The notes under the pieces: model-generated
The model's input: the letters and a program-made list of their open reading frames with translations, nothing else
Told to the model about the DNA's origin: nothing
The model's database searches: none
Translations under genes and position numbers: made by a program
Source of the DNA: Sphingopyxis sp. H050
GTDB taxonomy: Bacteria; Pseudomonadota; Alphaproteobacteria; Sphingomonadales; Sphingomonadaceae
DNA length: 64,000 nucleotides
Direction: 5' to 3'
NCBI RefSeq assembly: GCF_001468265.1
Contig: NZ_LNRZ01000004.1
Coordinates: 336,437 to 400,436, forward strand
Shown: piece after piece, positions 42,659 to 53,360 of the stretch
Layout: each line of letters starts with the position of its first letter
Numbering within the stretch: position 1 is the stretch's first letter

Positions 42659-43702
42659 ATGACCACCCCGCCGATCACCGAACTGACGACACGCGCGCGC
42701 GACGTGTTCCGGCTGGTCGTCGACGCCTATCTGGAAACCGGGCAGCCGGTCGGATCGCGCACGCTGTCGAAGCTTGCCGCGCTGAACCTGTCGCCGGCGT
42801 CGATCCGCAATGTCATGCAGGATCTGGAAGAGTTCGGCCTGCTCGCCAGCCCGCACACCAGTGCCGGGCGGCTGCCGACCGAACAGGGCCTGCGCCTGTT
42901 CGTCGACGGCATGATGCAGGTCGCCGAGCCCAGCGCCGAGGACCGCGCGCAGATCGAGGCGAGCCTTGTCGAAGGCGGCCCGATCGAAAGCGCGCTGGCG
43001 CAGGCGACCGCAGCGCTGTCGGGGCTGTCGGCATGCGCCGGGCTCGTCCTCGTCCCCAAGCACGAGCGGGTGCTGAAACAGCTCGCCTTCGTCCCGCTGT
43101 CGGCCAACCAGTCGCTCGTCGTGCTGGTCGCGGGCGACGGGACGGTCGAGAATCGCGTGATCGAGATTCCGGCGGGGCTCAATCCGTCGGCGCTCGTCGA
43201 GGCGGGCAATTATATCAGCGCGACCTTATCGGGGCTGACACTCACCGAAGCGATGGCGCGCGTCCGGCGCGAGATCGAGGCCGAGCGGATCGCGATCGAC
43301 CGCGCGGCGCAGGATCTGGTCAGCCGCGGGCTCGCGGTCTGGTCCTCCGACGGCGCCGATCGCCCGGTGTTGATCGTCCGCGGCCAGGCGAATCTGCTCG
43401 ACGAGAGCGCGGTCGGCGACCTCGACCGGGTACGCCAGCTGCTCGACGAGCTCGAGACCAAGCAGGAAATCGCCGGACTGCTCGACAGCGCGCGCGAAGG
43501 CGCCGCGACGCGCATTTTCATCGGGTCGGAGAATAAATTATTCTCGCTTTCGGGCTCGTCCGTGATAGCGGCGCCCTACCGCGGATCGGACGGGCGCGTG
43601 GTCGGTGTCGTCGGCGTAATCGGCCCGACGCGCTTGAACTATGCCCGCATCGTTCCCATGGTGGATTTCACCGCACAATCGCTCTCAAGACTGATACGAT
43701 AG
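42659..43702 (+). CDS. hrcA: Heat-inducible transcription repressor HrcA
   Basis: 347 aa negative regulator of heat-shock chaperone genes. Winged helix at the N-terminus (TTRARDVFRLVVDAYLETGQ, PVGSRTLSKLAALNLSPASI, RNVMQDLEEFGLLASPHTSA) and the C-terminal dimer/GroE-sensing domain (IFIGSENKLFSLSGSSVIAA). No CIRCE inverted repeat is visible in front of it, so it may not regulate itself through CIRCE. Four bases separate its stop from grpE. Confidence 0.95.
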   Translation: MTTPPITELTTRARDVFRLVVDAYLETGQPVGSRTLSKLAALNLSPASIRNVMQDLEEFGLLASPHTSAGRLPTEQGLRLFVDGMMQVAEPSAEDRAQIEASLVEGGPIESALAQATAALSGLSACAGLVLVPKHERVLKQLAFVPLSANQSLVVLVAGDGTVENRVIEIPAGLNPSALVEAGNYISATLSGLTLTEAMARVRREIEAERIAIDRAAQDLVSRGLAVWSSDGADRPVLIVRGQANLLDESAVGDLDRVRQLLDELETKQEIAGLLDSAREGAATRIFIGSENKLFSLSGSSVIAAPYRGSDGRVVGVVGVIGPTRLNYARIVPMVDFTAQSLSRLIR

Positions 43703-43706
43703 GTTT

Positions 43707-44249
43707 ATGACGAACATCGAAAACGACACGCCCGTCGAAGACGGCGCTACCGAAGAAACGGCTGCGGCCTTAGCACCCGAAGCGCAGGACGAAAGCGCGA
43801 AGCTCGCCGAGCAGATCGCCGCGCTGCAGCAGGACCTGCTCTATGCTCGCGCCGAGACGCAGAATGTCACGCGCCGCAAGGACAAGGAAATCGCGGACGC
43901 GCACGCCTATGCGTCGACCAAGTTCGCACGCGACATTTTGTCGGTCGCCGACAACCTCGGCCGGGCGCTCGCGACGCTGACGCCCGAGCAGCGCGAGGAC
44001 GCGGCAATCAAGCCGCTGATCACGGGGCTCGAAGCGACCGAGCGCGAGTTGCTGAGCGTGTTCGAACGCAACGGCATCACGCGCATTGCCGCGATCGGCC
44101 TGCCGCTCGACCCGAACCAGCACCAGGCGATGCTCGAAATCCCGAGCGACAAGGCGCCCGGCACGATCGTGCAGGAAATGCAGGCGGGCTATATGATGAA
44201 GGACCGGCTGCTGCGCCCCGCGATGGTGGGCGTGGCGAAGGCGGGGTAG
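43707..44249 (+). CDS. grpE: Nucleotide exchange factor GrpE
   Basis: 180 aa. Releases ADP from DnaK. N-terminal acidic disordered region, long coiled coil (EQIAALQQDLLYARAETQNV), then the beta domain KFARDILSVADNLGRAL, LERNGI-type ERNGITRIAAIGLPLDPNQH and VVQEMQAGY-type GTIVQEMQAGYMMKDRLLRP. Co-transcribed with hrcA; dnaK and dnaJ are not in the window. A palindromic repeat pair follows the stop. Confidence 0.95.
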   Translation: MTNIENDTPVEDGATEETAAALAPEAQDESAKLAEQIAALQQDLLYARAETQNVTRRKDKEIADAHAYASTKFARDILSVADNLGRALATLTPEQREDAAIKPLITGLEATERELLSVFERNGITRIAAIGLPLDPNQHQAMLEIPSDKAPGTIVQEMQAGYMMKDRLLRPAMVGVAKAG

Positions 44250-44272
44250 GCCCACCGCCCCATAATTACGTT

Positions 44273-44350
44273 CCCCCGCGAAGGCGGGGGTCCATCTCCC
44301 GATGGTGCAACTCCGAAACGGACGGTGATGGGCCCCCGCCTTCGCGGGGG
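44273..44350. repeat. CCCCCGCGAAGG-type REP pair, copy 1
   Basis: CCCCCGCGAAGGCGGGGG and CCCCCGCCTTCGCGGGGG are two palindromic units in inverted orientation, 42 bp apart, between the convergent ends of grpE and def. They may act as a bidirectional terminator. Confidence 0.85.
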
Positions 44351-44370
44351 CACACGGCTTTATTCTGCGG

Positions 44371-44904
44371 TCACGCCGCCTTGCGCAGCTTCGCGAGCTT
44401 TTTCAGCACCATCTCGCGCTTCAGCCGCGACAGATGGTCGATGAACAGGATGCCCTCCAGATGGTCATGCTCGTGCTGGATGCACGTCGCCATCAGGCCG
44501 GTCATGCGTTCGCGGTGCTTGTTGCCGTCCTCGTCCTGCCAATCGACGGTCACCTCGGCGGGGCGCGTCACTTCGGCATATTGCTCGGGGACCGACAGGC
44601 AGCCTTCCTGATAGACGCTATGCTCCTCGCTCTCTTCGGAGAAGACGGGGTTGATGAAGACGCGTGGGCTCCGGATTACCTTCTTGCCCTCTTCATCCTC
44701 GGGATCGGGTTCTTGCAGGTCGATCACGAGGATGCGCTTCGGCACCCCCACCTGGATCGCAGCGAGCCCGATGCCGGGCGCGTCGTACATCGTCTCGAAC
44801 ATATCGGCGACCAGCGTCTTCAGCTCGGCGTCGAAGGTCTCGACGGGCTTAGAAATGACGCGCAGCCGCGGATCGGGGGTCTCTATGATGGGTAGGATGG
44901 CCAT
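44371..44904 (-). CDS. def: Peptide deformylase
   Basis: Removes the N-formyl group from nascent proteins; metal-dependent. 177 aa with the three motifs GIGLAAIQVG, EGCLSVPEQ and QHEHDHLEG (Cys and two His bind the metal, Glu is catalytic). The start at 44904 gives the canonical MAILPIIETPDPRLR and excludes the upstream extension that overlaps recR. It is downstream of recR on the same strand, 31 bp away; fmt, which adds the formyl group, is divergent from recR, so formylation and deformylation genes are close. Confidence 0.97.
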   Translation of the reverse strand: MAILPIIETPDPRLRVISKPVETFDAELKTLVADMFETMYDAPGIGLAAIQVGVPKRILVIDLQEPDPEDEEGKKVIRSPRVFINPVFSEESEEHSVYQEGCLSVPEQYAEVTRPAEVTVDWQDEDGNKHRERMTGLMATCIQHEHDHLEGILFIDHLSRLKREMVLKKLAKLRKAA

Positions 44905-44935
44905 GGGGTGCAGGTATGAATTCCCGGCGCCGCCG

Positions 44936-45532
44936 TCAACCCACCGGCCGTCTTGCCCTGAGCGCCTGCGCCAGCGTCCCTTCATCGAGATAGTCGAGCT
45001 CCCCCCCCACCGGCAGGCCATGCGCCAGCTGCGTCAGCCGCACCGGATAGCCCTCCAGCCGCTCGGCGAGATAATGCGCCGTCGTCTGCCCTTCCAGCGT
45101 CGCGTTCATCGCCAGAACCACCTCATCAATCCCGCCCGCGGCGACGCGCGCGACCAATGCATCAATGCTGAGGTCCTGCGGCCGCACGCCTTCCAAGGCC
45201 GACAGCCGGCCGCCGAGGACGTGATATTTACCGGGGAAGAGGCGCGACTTGTCGAGCGCCCAGAGGTCGGAAACTTCCTCGACGACGCACAGGCTGCGCG
45301 CATCGCGGCGCGGGTCGGCGCAGATCGCGCAGGGGTCACTGGTGTCGACATTGCCGCAGATGCCGCACGTCACCAGCCGTTCGGACACCGTCTGGAGCGC
45401 CGCGAGCAGCGGGGCGAAGCTGCTCTCGCGCTTCTTCATCAGGTGCAGCACCGCGCGCCGCGCCGAGCGCGGGCCGAGGCCCGGCAGGCGGGCGAGTTGC
45501 TGAACGAGCGCTTCAATCTCTTGCGATGCCAT
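44936..45532 (-). CDS. recR: Recombination protein RecR
   Basis: 198 aa. Works with RecO and RecF to load RecA at gaps. Helix-hairpin-helix [19 protein letters not shown], four-Cys zinc finger [20 protein letters not shown], and a Toprim domain with [11 protein letters not shown] and [20 protein letters not shown]. The ATG at 45532 gives [18 protein letters not shown]. It is divergent from fmt with only about 30 bp between start codons. Confidence 0.96.
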   Translation of the reverse strand: MASQEIEALVQQLARLPGLGPRSARRAVLHLMKKRESSFAPLLAALQTVSERLVTCGICGNVDTSDPCAICADPRRDARSLCVVEEVSDLWALDKSRLFPGKYHVLGGRLSALEGVRPQDLSIDALVARVAAGGIDEVVLAMNATLEGQTTAHYLAERLEGYPVRLTQLAHGLPVGGELDYLDEGTLAQALRARRPVG

Positions 45533-45561
45533 GACGGATGGTCTTAAGCGGCGCGCAAGAA

Positions 45562-46488
45562 ATGACAATGCGCATCGCCTTCATGGGAACGCCGCCCTTT
45601 GCGGTGCCGACGCTCGCCGCGCTTCATGCCGCTGGGCATGAGGTCGCGTGCGTCTATAGCCAGCCGCCGCGCCCCGCGCAGCGCGGAAAGAAGGTGCAGC
45701 AAAGCGCGGTGCATGGCTGGGCCGAAGAACATGGCCTGCCCGTCCGTACCCCGAAGAGCCTGCGCGGCGAAGAGGCGCAGGCCGAGTTCGCGGCGCTCAA
45801 TCTCGATATCGCGGTGGTCGCGGCCTATGGCCTGATCCTGCCGCAGGCGGTGCTCGATGCGCCGCGCGAGGGCTGCCTCAACGTCCATGGCTCGGTCCTG
45901 CCGCGCTGGCGCGGCGCGGCGCCGGTGCAGCGTGCGATCCTGGCGGGCGATGCCGAGACGGGCGTGACGATCATGCAGATGGACGCGGGCCTCGACACCG
46001 GCGCGATGCGGCTGGTCGAGACGACGCTCGTCGGGCGCAAGACAGCGGGACTGCTCACCGACGAACTCGCCGAAATGGGCGCGCTGATGATGGTGAAGGT
46101 GCTGAGCGACCTCCACGCCTTCTCGCCCGTGCCGCAGCCCGACGAGGGCGTCACTTATGCGGCGAAGATCGACAAGAGCGAGGCGCGGCTCGATTTCCTG
46201 ACCAGCGCGGTGCAGGTCGAGCGGCAGGTGCGCGCGTTCAACCCCGTGCCGGGCGCGTTTTTCGAGCTGGAGGGCGAGCGTTACAAGATCCTTGGGGCCG
46301 AGGTCGTGCATCCGTCCGAGACTGTCGCGGGCGCGGCGCCGGGCGTGACGCTCGACGATGCGCTGACGATCGCGTGCAACCCCGGCGCGATCCGCGCGAC
46401 GCGCGTTCAGCGCGCGGGAAAGCCCGCGATGGACGCGGGCGAGCTGCTGCGTGGGCGGGCGATCCCGGCTGGGACGCGCCTGGCCTAG
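45562..46488 (+). CDS. fmt: Methionyl-tRNA formyltransferase
   Basis: Formylates initiator Met-tRNA with 10-formyl-THF. 308 aa. [39 protein letters not shown], the catalytic segment [20 protein letters not shown] and [10 protein letters not shown] are diagnostic; the C-terminal tRNA-binding domain is present. Two in-frame ATGs (45562 and 45568) are possible; the second gives the family-typical MRIAFMGTP with AAGAA upstream. Divergent from recR and close to def. Confidence 0.96.
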   Translation: MTMRIAFMGTPPFAVPTLAALHAAGHEVACVYSQPPRPAQRGKKVQQSAVHGWAEEHGLPVRTPKSLRGEEAQAEFAALNLDIAVVAAYGLILPQAVLDAPREGCLNVHGSVLPRWRGAAPVQRAILAGDAETGVTIMQMDAGLDTGAMRLVETTLVGRKTAGLLTDELAEMGALMMVKVLSDLHAFSPVPQPDEGVTYAAKIDKSEARLDFLTSAVQVERQVRAFNPVPGAFFELEGERYKILGAEVVHPSETVAGAAPGVTLDDALTIACNPGAIRATRVQRAGKPAMDAGELLRGRAIPAGTRLA

Positions 46489-46508
46489 AAGCTGGCCGCC
46501 AACCAACT

Positions 46509-46630
46509 CCGTTCGTGCGGAGCTTGTCGAAGCACCGTCCTTTCCTGGGCGGTGAGAGAAGGACGGCCCTTCGACAAGCTCTGGGCGAGCAACGGTAGCG
46601 CCATCCCTCGACTTTGCTCGACACGAACGG
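46509..46630. repeat. Compound CTTGTCGAAG-type and TGTCGAGC-type repeat
   Basis: CCGTTCGTGCGGAGCTTGTC with its inverted partner CTTCGACAAGCTCTGGGCGA, immediately followed by CTCGACTTTGCTCGACACGA, a member of the second family also seen at 61965 and 63964. Located between fmt and truA. Confidence 0.8.
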
Positions 46631-46643
46631 CTAAAGGGCGGCC

Positions 46644-47387
46644 ATGACCCGCTTCGCCCTGACCATCGAATATGACGGCCGCCCCTATATGGGCTGGCAG
46701 CGGCAGGCGCATGGCCCCAGCGTCCAGCAGACGATCGAGGAAGCGATCCACCGTTTCACCGCCGAGGAGGTGCAGGTGTTCAGCGCCGGGCGGACCGACG
46801 CCGGGGTTCATGCGATCGCGATGCGCGCGCATGTCGACATCGCAAAGCCGCTGACCCCGTTCAAGCTGACCGAGGCGCTGAATGCGCAGCTACGCCCTGC
46901 CCCCATCGCGATCGTCGGGTGCGAGATCGTGCCCGACGACTGGCATGCGCGCTTCGCCTGCATCGGACGCGCTTACGAATATCGCATCGTCAACCGCCGC
47001 GCGCCGCTGACGTGGGACAAGGGCCTGTCGTGGCAGGTTCCCCAGCCGCTCGACGCCGGCGCGATGCACGCCGCGGCGCAGCAGCTGATCGGGATGCACG
47101 ATTTCACCACCTTCCGCTCGGCGCATTGCCAGTCGCAAAGCCCGATGAAGACGCTCGACAAGCTGTCGGTCAGCCGCCACGGCGACGAGCTGATCGTCGA
47201 GGCGGCGGCGCGCAGCTTCCTGCACCATCAGGTGCGCTCGATGGTCGGCTGCCTGGTGCTGGTCGGCTATGGCAAATGGTCGGCGCGCGACTTGAAAGCC
47301 GCGCTCGATGCGGCCGATCGGCAGGCGCTGGGGCTGAATGCGCCGCCCGACGGGCTCTATTTCGTCTCAGCTACATATCCAGCGTAG
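46644..47387 (+). CDS. truA: tRNA pseudouridine(38-40) synthase
   Basis: 247 aa. Modifies uridines in the anticodon arm. The N-terminal [20 protein letters not shown], the catalytic Asp in [14 protein letters not shown] and the later [13 protein letters not shown] and [13 protein letters not shown] are hallmark segments. Intact and of normal length. It follows fmt on the same strand, separated by a repeat element. Confidence 0.97.
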   Translation: MTRFALTIEYDGRPYMGWQRQAHGPSVQQTIEEAIHRFTAEEVQVFSAGRTDAGVHAIAMRAHVDIAKPLTPFKLTEALNAQLRPAPIAIVGCEIVPDDWHARFACIGRAYEYRIVNRRAPLTWDKGLSWQVPQPLDAGAMHAAAQQLIGMHDFTTFRSAHCQSQSPMKTLDKLSVSRHGDELIVEAAARSFLHHQVRSMVGCLVLVGYGKWSARDLKAALDAADRQALGLNAPPDGLYFVSATYPA

Positions 47388-47400
47388 CAATATTCCATTC

Positions 47401-47504
47401 GTCACCCCGGACCCTTCGACTGCCTTGCAGGCGCTCGGGACAGGCTTGATCCGGGGTCCACGACTTCGACGTTGTAATGGATGCCGGATCAAGTCCGGCA
47501 TGAC
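47401..47504. repeat. CCCCGGA / ATGCCGGATCAAGTCCGGCAT inverted repeats
   Basis: Two palindromic units between the convergent truA and carD genes: CACCCCGGA facing TTGATCCGGGGT, and the 21-bp palindrome at 47481-47501 whose arms are ATGCCGGA and TCCGGCAT. Confidence 0.75.
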
Positions 47505-47517
47505 GAAAGCGGGAATG

Positions 47518-47547
47518 AAAAAGGGCGGCCCCGCGGGACCGCCCTTT
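47518..47547 (-). terminator. Intrinsic terminator of carD
   Basis: On the minus strand AAAGGGCGGTCCC and GGGGCCGCCCTTT form a 13-bp stem (one wobble) with a 2-nt centre, ending in TTTTTC. Confidence 0.9.
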
Positions 47548-47570
47548 CCTGGTTCGTCCGGAACGAAGGC

Positions 47571-48098
47571 TCAGACGGCCTTTTCCAGATAATATTTCGG
47601 CGCATGCTCGTTGAGGATCTGGAGGATCTTCGCCTGCGCGGTCTTTTCGTCGCTTTCTTCCATCGCGCCGAGTTCGCGCGCGAGGCGGCTTGACGCCGCT
47701 TCGAAGATCTGACGCTCCGAATAGCTCTGCTCGGGCTGGTCGTCGGCGCGGAACAGGTCGCGGGTCACTTCGGCGATCGACACGAGGTCGCCCGAATTGA
47801 TCTTGGCTTCATATTCCTGCGCGCGGCGCGACCACATGGTGCGCTTGACCTTCGGCTTGGTGGTCAGGACCTGCAGCGCTTCCTTCAGCGTCTTGTCCGA
47901 CGACAGCTTGCGCATGCCGACGCCTTCGGCCTTGTTGGTGGGAACGCGCAGCGTCATCTTTTCCTTTTCGAAGCGCAGAACATAGAGTTCCAGCTGCATT
48001 CCGGCGATTTCCGATTTTTGAAGCTCGATGACGCGCCCCACGCCATGCTTCGGATAAACGACATAATCACCGACTTCGAACAAGAGCGTTGCAGACAT
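47571..48098 (-). CDS. carD: CarD/CdnL-family RNA polymerase-binding regulator
   Basis: 175 aa. Binds the RNA polymerase beta subunit and stabilises open complexes at rRNA and other promoters. The N-terminal Tudor-like RNAP-interacting domain is FEVGDYVVYPKHGVGRVIEL, followed by LRFEKEKMTLRVPTNKA; the C-terminal helical DNA-interacting domain includes KVKRTMWSRRAQEYEAKINS. AGGAAAGGAATTTGC precedes the ATG at 48098. The long upstream open frame seen through 49370 is not coding. Confidence 0.96.
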   Translation of the reverse strand: MSATLLFEVGDYVVYPKHGVGRVIELQKSEIAGMQLELYVLRFEKEKMTLRVPTNKAEGVGMRKLSSDKTLKEALQVLTTKPKVKRTMWSRRAQEYEAKINSGDLVSIAEVTRDLFRADDQPEQSYSERQIFEAASSRLARELGAMEESDEKTAQAKILQILNEHAPKYYLEKAV

Positions 48099-48410
48099 GC
48101 AAATTCCTTTCCTGGCCTTGCCGGTGAACTGGGAAGCGCAAAAAGCCGGTTGCATCCTGCCCTTGTGAAAAGGTGGATCGGCGATTTTGGGCGGCGCTAG
48201 CCAGTCAGAGTGGCAAGGGATATGGCTCCATAGGAACGCCGCAGAGACCTCTGCCATGGCAGGAAGAGGCAAACTGTCGGCGTGTTGATATTTCATATAA
48301 CAGATTCGCAACAAAATTGCCACCCCCGCGCGGAAATGCGTGGAGTCGGCACCTTGACGGCTCGCTGAGCCCGTTTCAGGTTGCAACGAAATCTCAGATA
48401 GGGAACGGTT
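48099..48410. other. 312-bp divergent intergenic region (carD / SDR)
   Basis: No gene or strong structure is visible. It must carry the promoters of both carD and the SDR gene. The segment TTGATATTTCATATAACAG near 48282 is the most AT-rich part and could hold promoter elements, but no confident pair is assigned. Confidence 0.5.
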
Positions 48411-49229
48411 ATGCAGGATCAAGTCTGGTGGGTTACGGGTGCGTCGTCGGGAATCGGCGCCGCGCTGGCGCGGGAGCTGGCGGGCCGCGGCGCGCGGCTG
48501 ATCCTGTCGGGGCGCAATCTCGCCGCACTCGAGGAGGTAGCCAAGGACTGCGGCCCCGGCACGATGATCCTGCCCTTCGAGGCGACCGACTATGCCGCGC
48601 TGCCGACGCTGGTCGAAGAGGCGTGGGAGTGGTGCGGGCGGATCGACGGGCTGGTCAACAACGCCGGCATCTCGCAGCGCAGCCTGGCGGTCGATACCGA
48701 TTTCTCGGTCTATCAGAAGATCATCGACGTCGACCTGCTCGCGCCGATCGCCCTCACCCAGCAGCTCTTGCCGCGCATGATCGCGGCGGGGGGCGGGCAG
48801 ATCGTCGCGATTTCCAGCGTCGCCGGCATCGCGGGCGTCCCGCTGCGCAGCGCCTATTGCGCCGCCAAGCACGGGCTGATCGGCTATCACGACAGCGTGC
48901 GCGCCGAGAATGAGCATCTGGGGCTGAAGGTGCTCGTCGTCGCGCCGGGATCGGTGCAGACCAACGTCAGCCGCAATGCGCTCAACGCCGACGGCAGCAC
49001 GCGCGGGGAGAGCGACAAGGCGATCGACAACGGCCTGTCGCCCGACTTCGCCGCCGCGCAGATTTTGGATGCGGTGGCGTCGGGCACGCGCGAGCTGATC
49101 GTCGCCGAGGGCGCAGAGGCCGCGATCCCGGCCCTGCGCCGCGGCGACCCCGACGCGCTGTTCGACCGGATGAGCGCAATGGTGCAGGCGGGCTATGCGC
49201 AGCAGATGAAGGCGACGGGCGCGTCCTGA
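48411..49229 (+). CDS. Classical short-chain dehydrogenase/reductase
   Basis: 272 aa. WWVTGASSGIGAALARELA (TGxxxGIG cofactor loop), GLVNNAGISQRS (NNAG), ISSVAGIAGVPLRSAYCAAKHG with the catalytic Ser, Tyr and Lys in order. Resembles the DHRS7-type branch that reduces steroids, retinoids or carbonyls. Substrate unknown. Unlike the SDR at 31024, its active site is complete. No Shine-Dalgarno sequence is obvious (GGGAACGGTT before the ATG is marginal). Confidence 0.92.
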   Translation: MQDQVWWVTGASSGIGAALARELAGRGARLILSGRNLAALEEVAKDCGPGTMILPFEATDYAALPTLVEEAWEWCGRIDGLVNNAGISQRSLAVDTDFSVYQKIIDVDLLAPIALTQQLLPRMIAAGGGQIVAISSVAGIAGVPLRSAYCAAKHGLIGYHDSVRAENEHLGLKVLVVAPGSVQTNVSRNALNADGSTRGESDKAIDNGLSPDFAAAQILDAVASGTRELIVAEGAEAAIPALRRGDPDALFDRMSAMVQAGYAQQMKATGAS

Positions 49230-49257
49230 GCGGCCGGTTTCCACCGGAAGTTGCCGT

Positions 49258-49329
49258 CGCCCCCGCAAAGGCGGGGGCCGCTGGAGCCGTTGCGCAAGGC
49301 CGACGACGGCCCCCGCCTTCGCGGGGGCG
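49258..49329. repeat. CCCCCGCGAAGG-type REP pair, copy 2
   Basis: CGCCCCCGCAAAGGCGGGGG and CCCCCGCCTTCGCGGGGGCG in inverted orientation, in the convergent gap between the SDR gene and hppA. Same family as 44273-44350. Confidence 0.85.
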
Positions 49330-49373
49330 ACAGACCGTTTTAACGTCCGCTCCCACCCCGAATCAGACAAAAT

Positions 49374-49403
49374 AAGGCCCCGCCGGATCGCTCCGACGGG
49401 GCC
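49374..49403 (-). terminator. Intrinsic terminator of hppA
   Basis: On the minus strand GGCCCCGTCGGA and TCCGGCGGGGCC pair over 12 bp (one wobble) around a GCGA tetraloop and run into TTATTTT. Confidence 0.9.
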
Positions 49404-49431
49404 TTTCGTTTGCCCGCCAGGGCCGCGCAGC

Positions 49432-51546
<2,115 letters not shown>

Positions 51547-51728
51547 GCGTGTCTTTTCCTTCCCCATTGAGAAGGGCGAACGCAGATAGCAGTCGAACGT
51601 CCGACTTATTGATGCCGGCTCGCTCTCTCCCCTGATGCGACCGCCCCAAATTTGGACGCCGGGGTTATGGGAAGAAAGAAAGCCGAGGGCAAGCCCGCAC
51701 TTTCGGCAATTTTACGCGCGTTTGCGGC

Positions 51729-52661
51729 CTAATGTGTGAAACCGAGACGCTCGGGCAGCGCGATCCGCTGTGCGTTGTGGATCAAGGTGAGGCCGTCGCC
51801 CACCCCGGCATGGCCGATCGGCGTAACGGCGACTCCCAAGCCCGTCGCAATCTCGCGAATTGTCGCCGCCTTGCCCGGATCGGCCGCGAGAAGCAGTTGA
51901 TAATCGTCACCCGCTGTCGCGGCCGCGAGCCGCGTGTCGAGCACGTCGGGGCGCACGGCGAGCAGCGCCGCCGACAGCGGCACGGTCTCAAGCATCAGCG
52001 TGATGTCGCAGCCGCTCGCCGCCGCCATGCGCGCGGCGTCGATCAGCAGGCCGTCGGAAACGTCCATCATCGCATGGACATGCGGCACGGCCGCCTGTCC
52101 GAAGGCGAGCTGCGGCTGCGGGCGGCTGTAGGCGGCCAGGCAGGTCTCGTTCGGGTCGATCTCGCCCAGCCGCATCGCCAGCCCGACGCCGGCGTTGCCG
52201 ATGGTGCCGCTGACCCAAATCTGGTCGCCCGGCCGAACGCCCGAACGCGCGGGCGCGCCGGTCACGGGCGCTTGGCCGATCGCGGTGAGGCCGAAGCTGC
52301 GCGGTGCGCCCGCGGGTATCCCCACCGTATCGCCGCCGAGCAGCGGCACATCATAGCGGCGAAGCACCTCGTCCAGCCCCTGCGCAAATGCCGCGTCCCA
52401 CTCGCCGTCGCCGGTCAGGCTGTAGCCGAGCAGCACCCCCGTCGGCGCCGCGCCCTTGGCGGCCAGGTCGGAGAGGTTCACCGCGACGAGCTTCCATGCG
52501 ACGTCCTGCGGGCGTTCGTCGGGCAGGAAATGGATGCCCTCGACGATCATGTCGTGCGTGAGCACGACATCGCCGAGCACCGCGACGTCATCGGCGAGCC
52601 CGCGCGCGGCGGGGTCGGTGGCGATGGCGCGCAGGCGGGCGATGAAATCGGCTTCGGGCAT
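51729..52661 (-). CDS. thiL: Thiamine-monophosphate kinase
   Basis: 310 aa. Phosphorylates thiamine phosphate to the active diphosphate. DDVAVLGDVVLTHDMIVEGI, VNLSDLAAKGAAPTGVLL, LLGGDTVG and MMDVSDGLLIDAARMA are family motifs of this AIR-synthase-like fold. The start at 52661 gives MPEADFIARLRAIA. The longer frame upstream reads SFDKLRANG, which is translated repeat sequence. Next to nusB, a common pairing. Confidence 0.95.
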   Translation of the reverse strand: MPEADFIARLRAIATDPAARGLADDVAVLGDVVLTHDMIVEGIHFLPDERPQDVAWKLVAVNLSDLAAKGAAPTGVLLGYSLTGDGEWDAAFAQGLDEVLRRYDVPLLGGDTVGIPAGAPRSFGLTAIGQAPVTGAPARSGVRPGDQIWVSGTIGNAGVGLAMRLGEIDPNETCLAAYSRPQPQLAFGQAAVPHVHAMMDVSDGLLIDAARMAAASGCDITLMLETVPLSAALLAVRPDVLDTRLAAATAGDDYQLLLAADPGKAATIREIATGLGVAVTPIGHAGVGDGLTLIHNAQRIALPERLGFTH

Positions 52662-52671
52662 CTCACAAATT

Positions 52672-52782
52672 CCGTTTGCCCTGAGCTTGTCGAAGCTTGT
52701 CCTGAGCTTCACCGAAGGGGGCGGTTCTTACTTCCCGCTATAGCAGAAAAGGACAGGGCTTCGACAAGCTCAGCCCGAACGG
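52672..52782. repeat. CTTGTCGAAG-type inverted repeat, copy 3
   Basis: Left arm CCCTGAGCTTGTCGAAGC with an extra internal half-unit (TTGTCCTGAGCTTCACCGAA), right arm GCTTCGACAAGCTCAGCCCG. It occupies the nusB-thiL gap and leaves thiL little leader of its own. Confidence 0.85.
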
Positions 52783-52795
52783 CTAAAGGGGCGTT

Positions 52796-53248
52796 TCAGC
52801 TTTTCGCCCGCACATCCCTGCCGATCGCGTCGAGCAGGCCGTTGGCGAACCCCGCCTCGCGCGCGTCGAAAAAGGCCTTCGCGACATCGACATATTCGCT
52901 GACGACCGCCCCCACCGGCACATCGCCGCGCGCGAGCAGTTCATAGGTGCCGGCGCGCAGGATCGCCTTCATCGTGCGGTCGAGCCGGTCCATCGTCCAA
53001 CCGCTCGCCAGCCGCGTCGTGATCGCGGCATCGATCTCTTCCGAGCGCGCGAGCGCGCCTTTCACCAGATCGTCGAAGAAGGGCGTGTCGGCATCGGCAT
53101 ATTCGGCATCCTCGATCGTCGCGCCGATGCGGTGCTGGTGAAATTCGTGGATCAGCTGCGCAACCGGGGTCGCCTCCATCTCGTGCTGATAGAGGGCCTG
53201 CACGGCGGCAAGGCGGGCGGCGGAGCGGGATTGGGCGCGTTTGTTCAT
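52796..53248 (-). CDS. nusB: Transcription antitermination factor NusB
   Basis: 150-aa all-helical protein that binds boxA with NusE to prevent premature termination in rRNA operons. AARLAAVQALYQHEMEATPV at the N-terminus, FFDDLVKGAL, DRTMKAILRAGTYELLAR and VVSEYVDVAKAFFDAREAGF with the terminal FANGLLDAIGRD are diagnostic. Upstream of thiL on the same strand. Confidence 0.96.
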   Translation of the reverse strand: MNKRAQSRSAARLAAVQALYQHEMEATPVAQLIHEFHQHRIGATIEDAEYADADTPFFDDLVKGALARSEEIDAAITTRLASGWTMDRLDRTMKAILRAGTYELLARGDVPVGAVVSEYVDVAKAFFDAREAGFANGLLDAIGRDVRAKS

Positions 53249-53274
53249 ATGATCTGCTTTAGCTTAAATCGTTA

Positions 53275-53343
53275 TCCCGGCGAAGGCCGGGATCTCATCG
53301 GCGCGTCATGACGCCAGGGTGAGATTCCGGCCTTCGCCGGAAT
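53275..53343. repeat. CCCGGC-type REP pair
   Basis: TCCCGGCGAAGGCCGGGA and ATTCCGGCCTTCGCCGGAAT in inverted orientation between hisD and nusB. Same family as 30341 and 30896. Confidence 0.85.
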
Positions 53344-53360
53344 GACGGGCGGTTCAAAGG

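Noticed and set aside
48099..49370. Very long extension of carD through the SDR gene on the opposite strand
   Set aside because: CarD homology and a good ribosome site begin at 48098; the rest is a shadow of the SDR gene.
52661..52712. N-terminal extension of thiL reading SFDKLRANG
   Set aside because: It is translated palindromic repeat; homology starts at the ATG at 52661.
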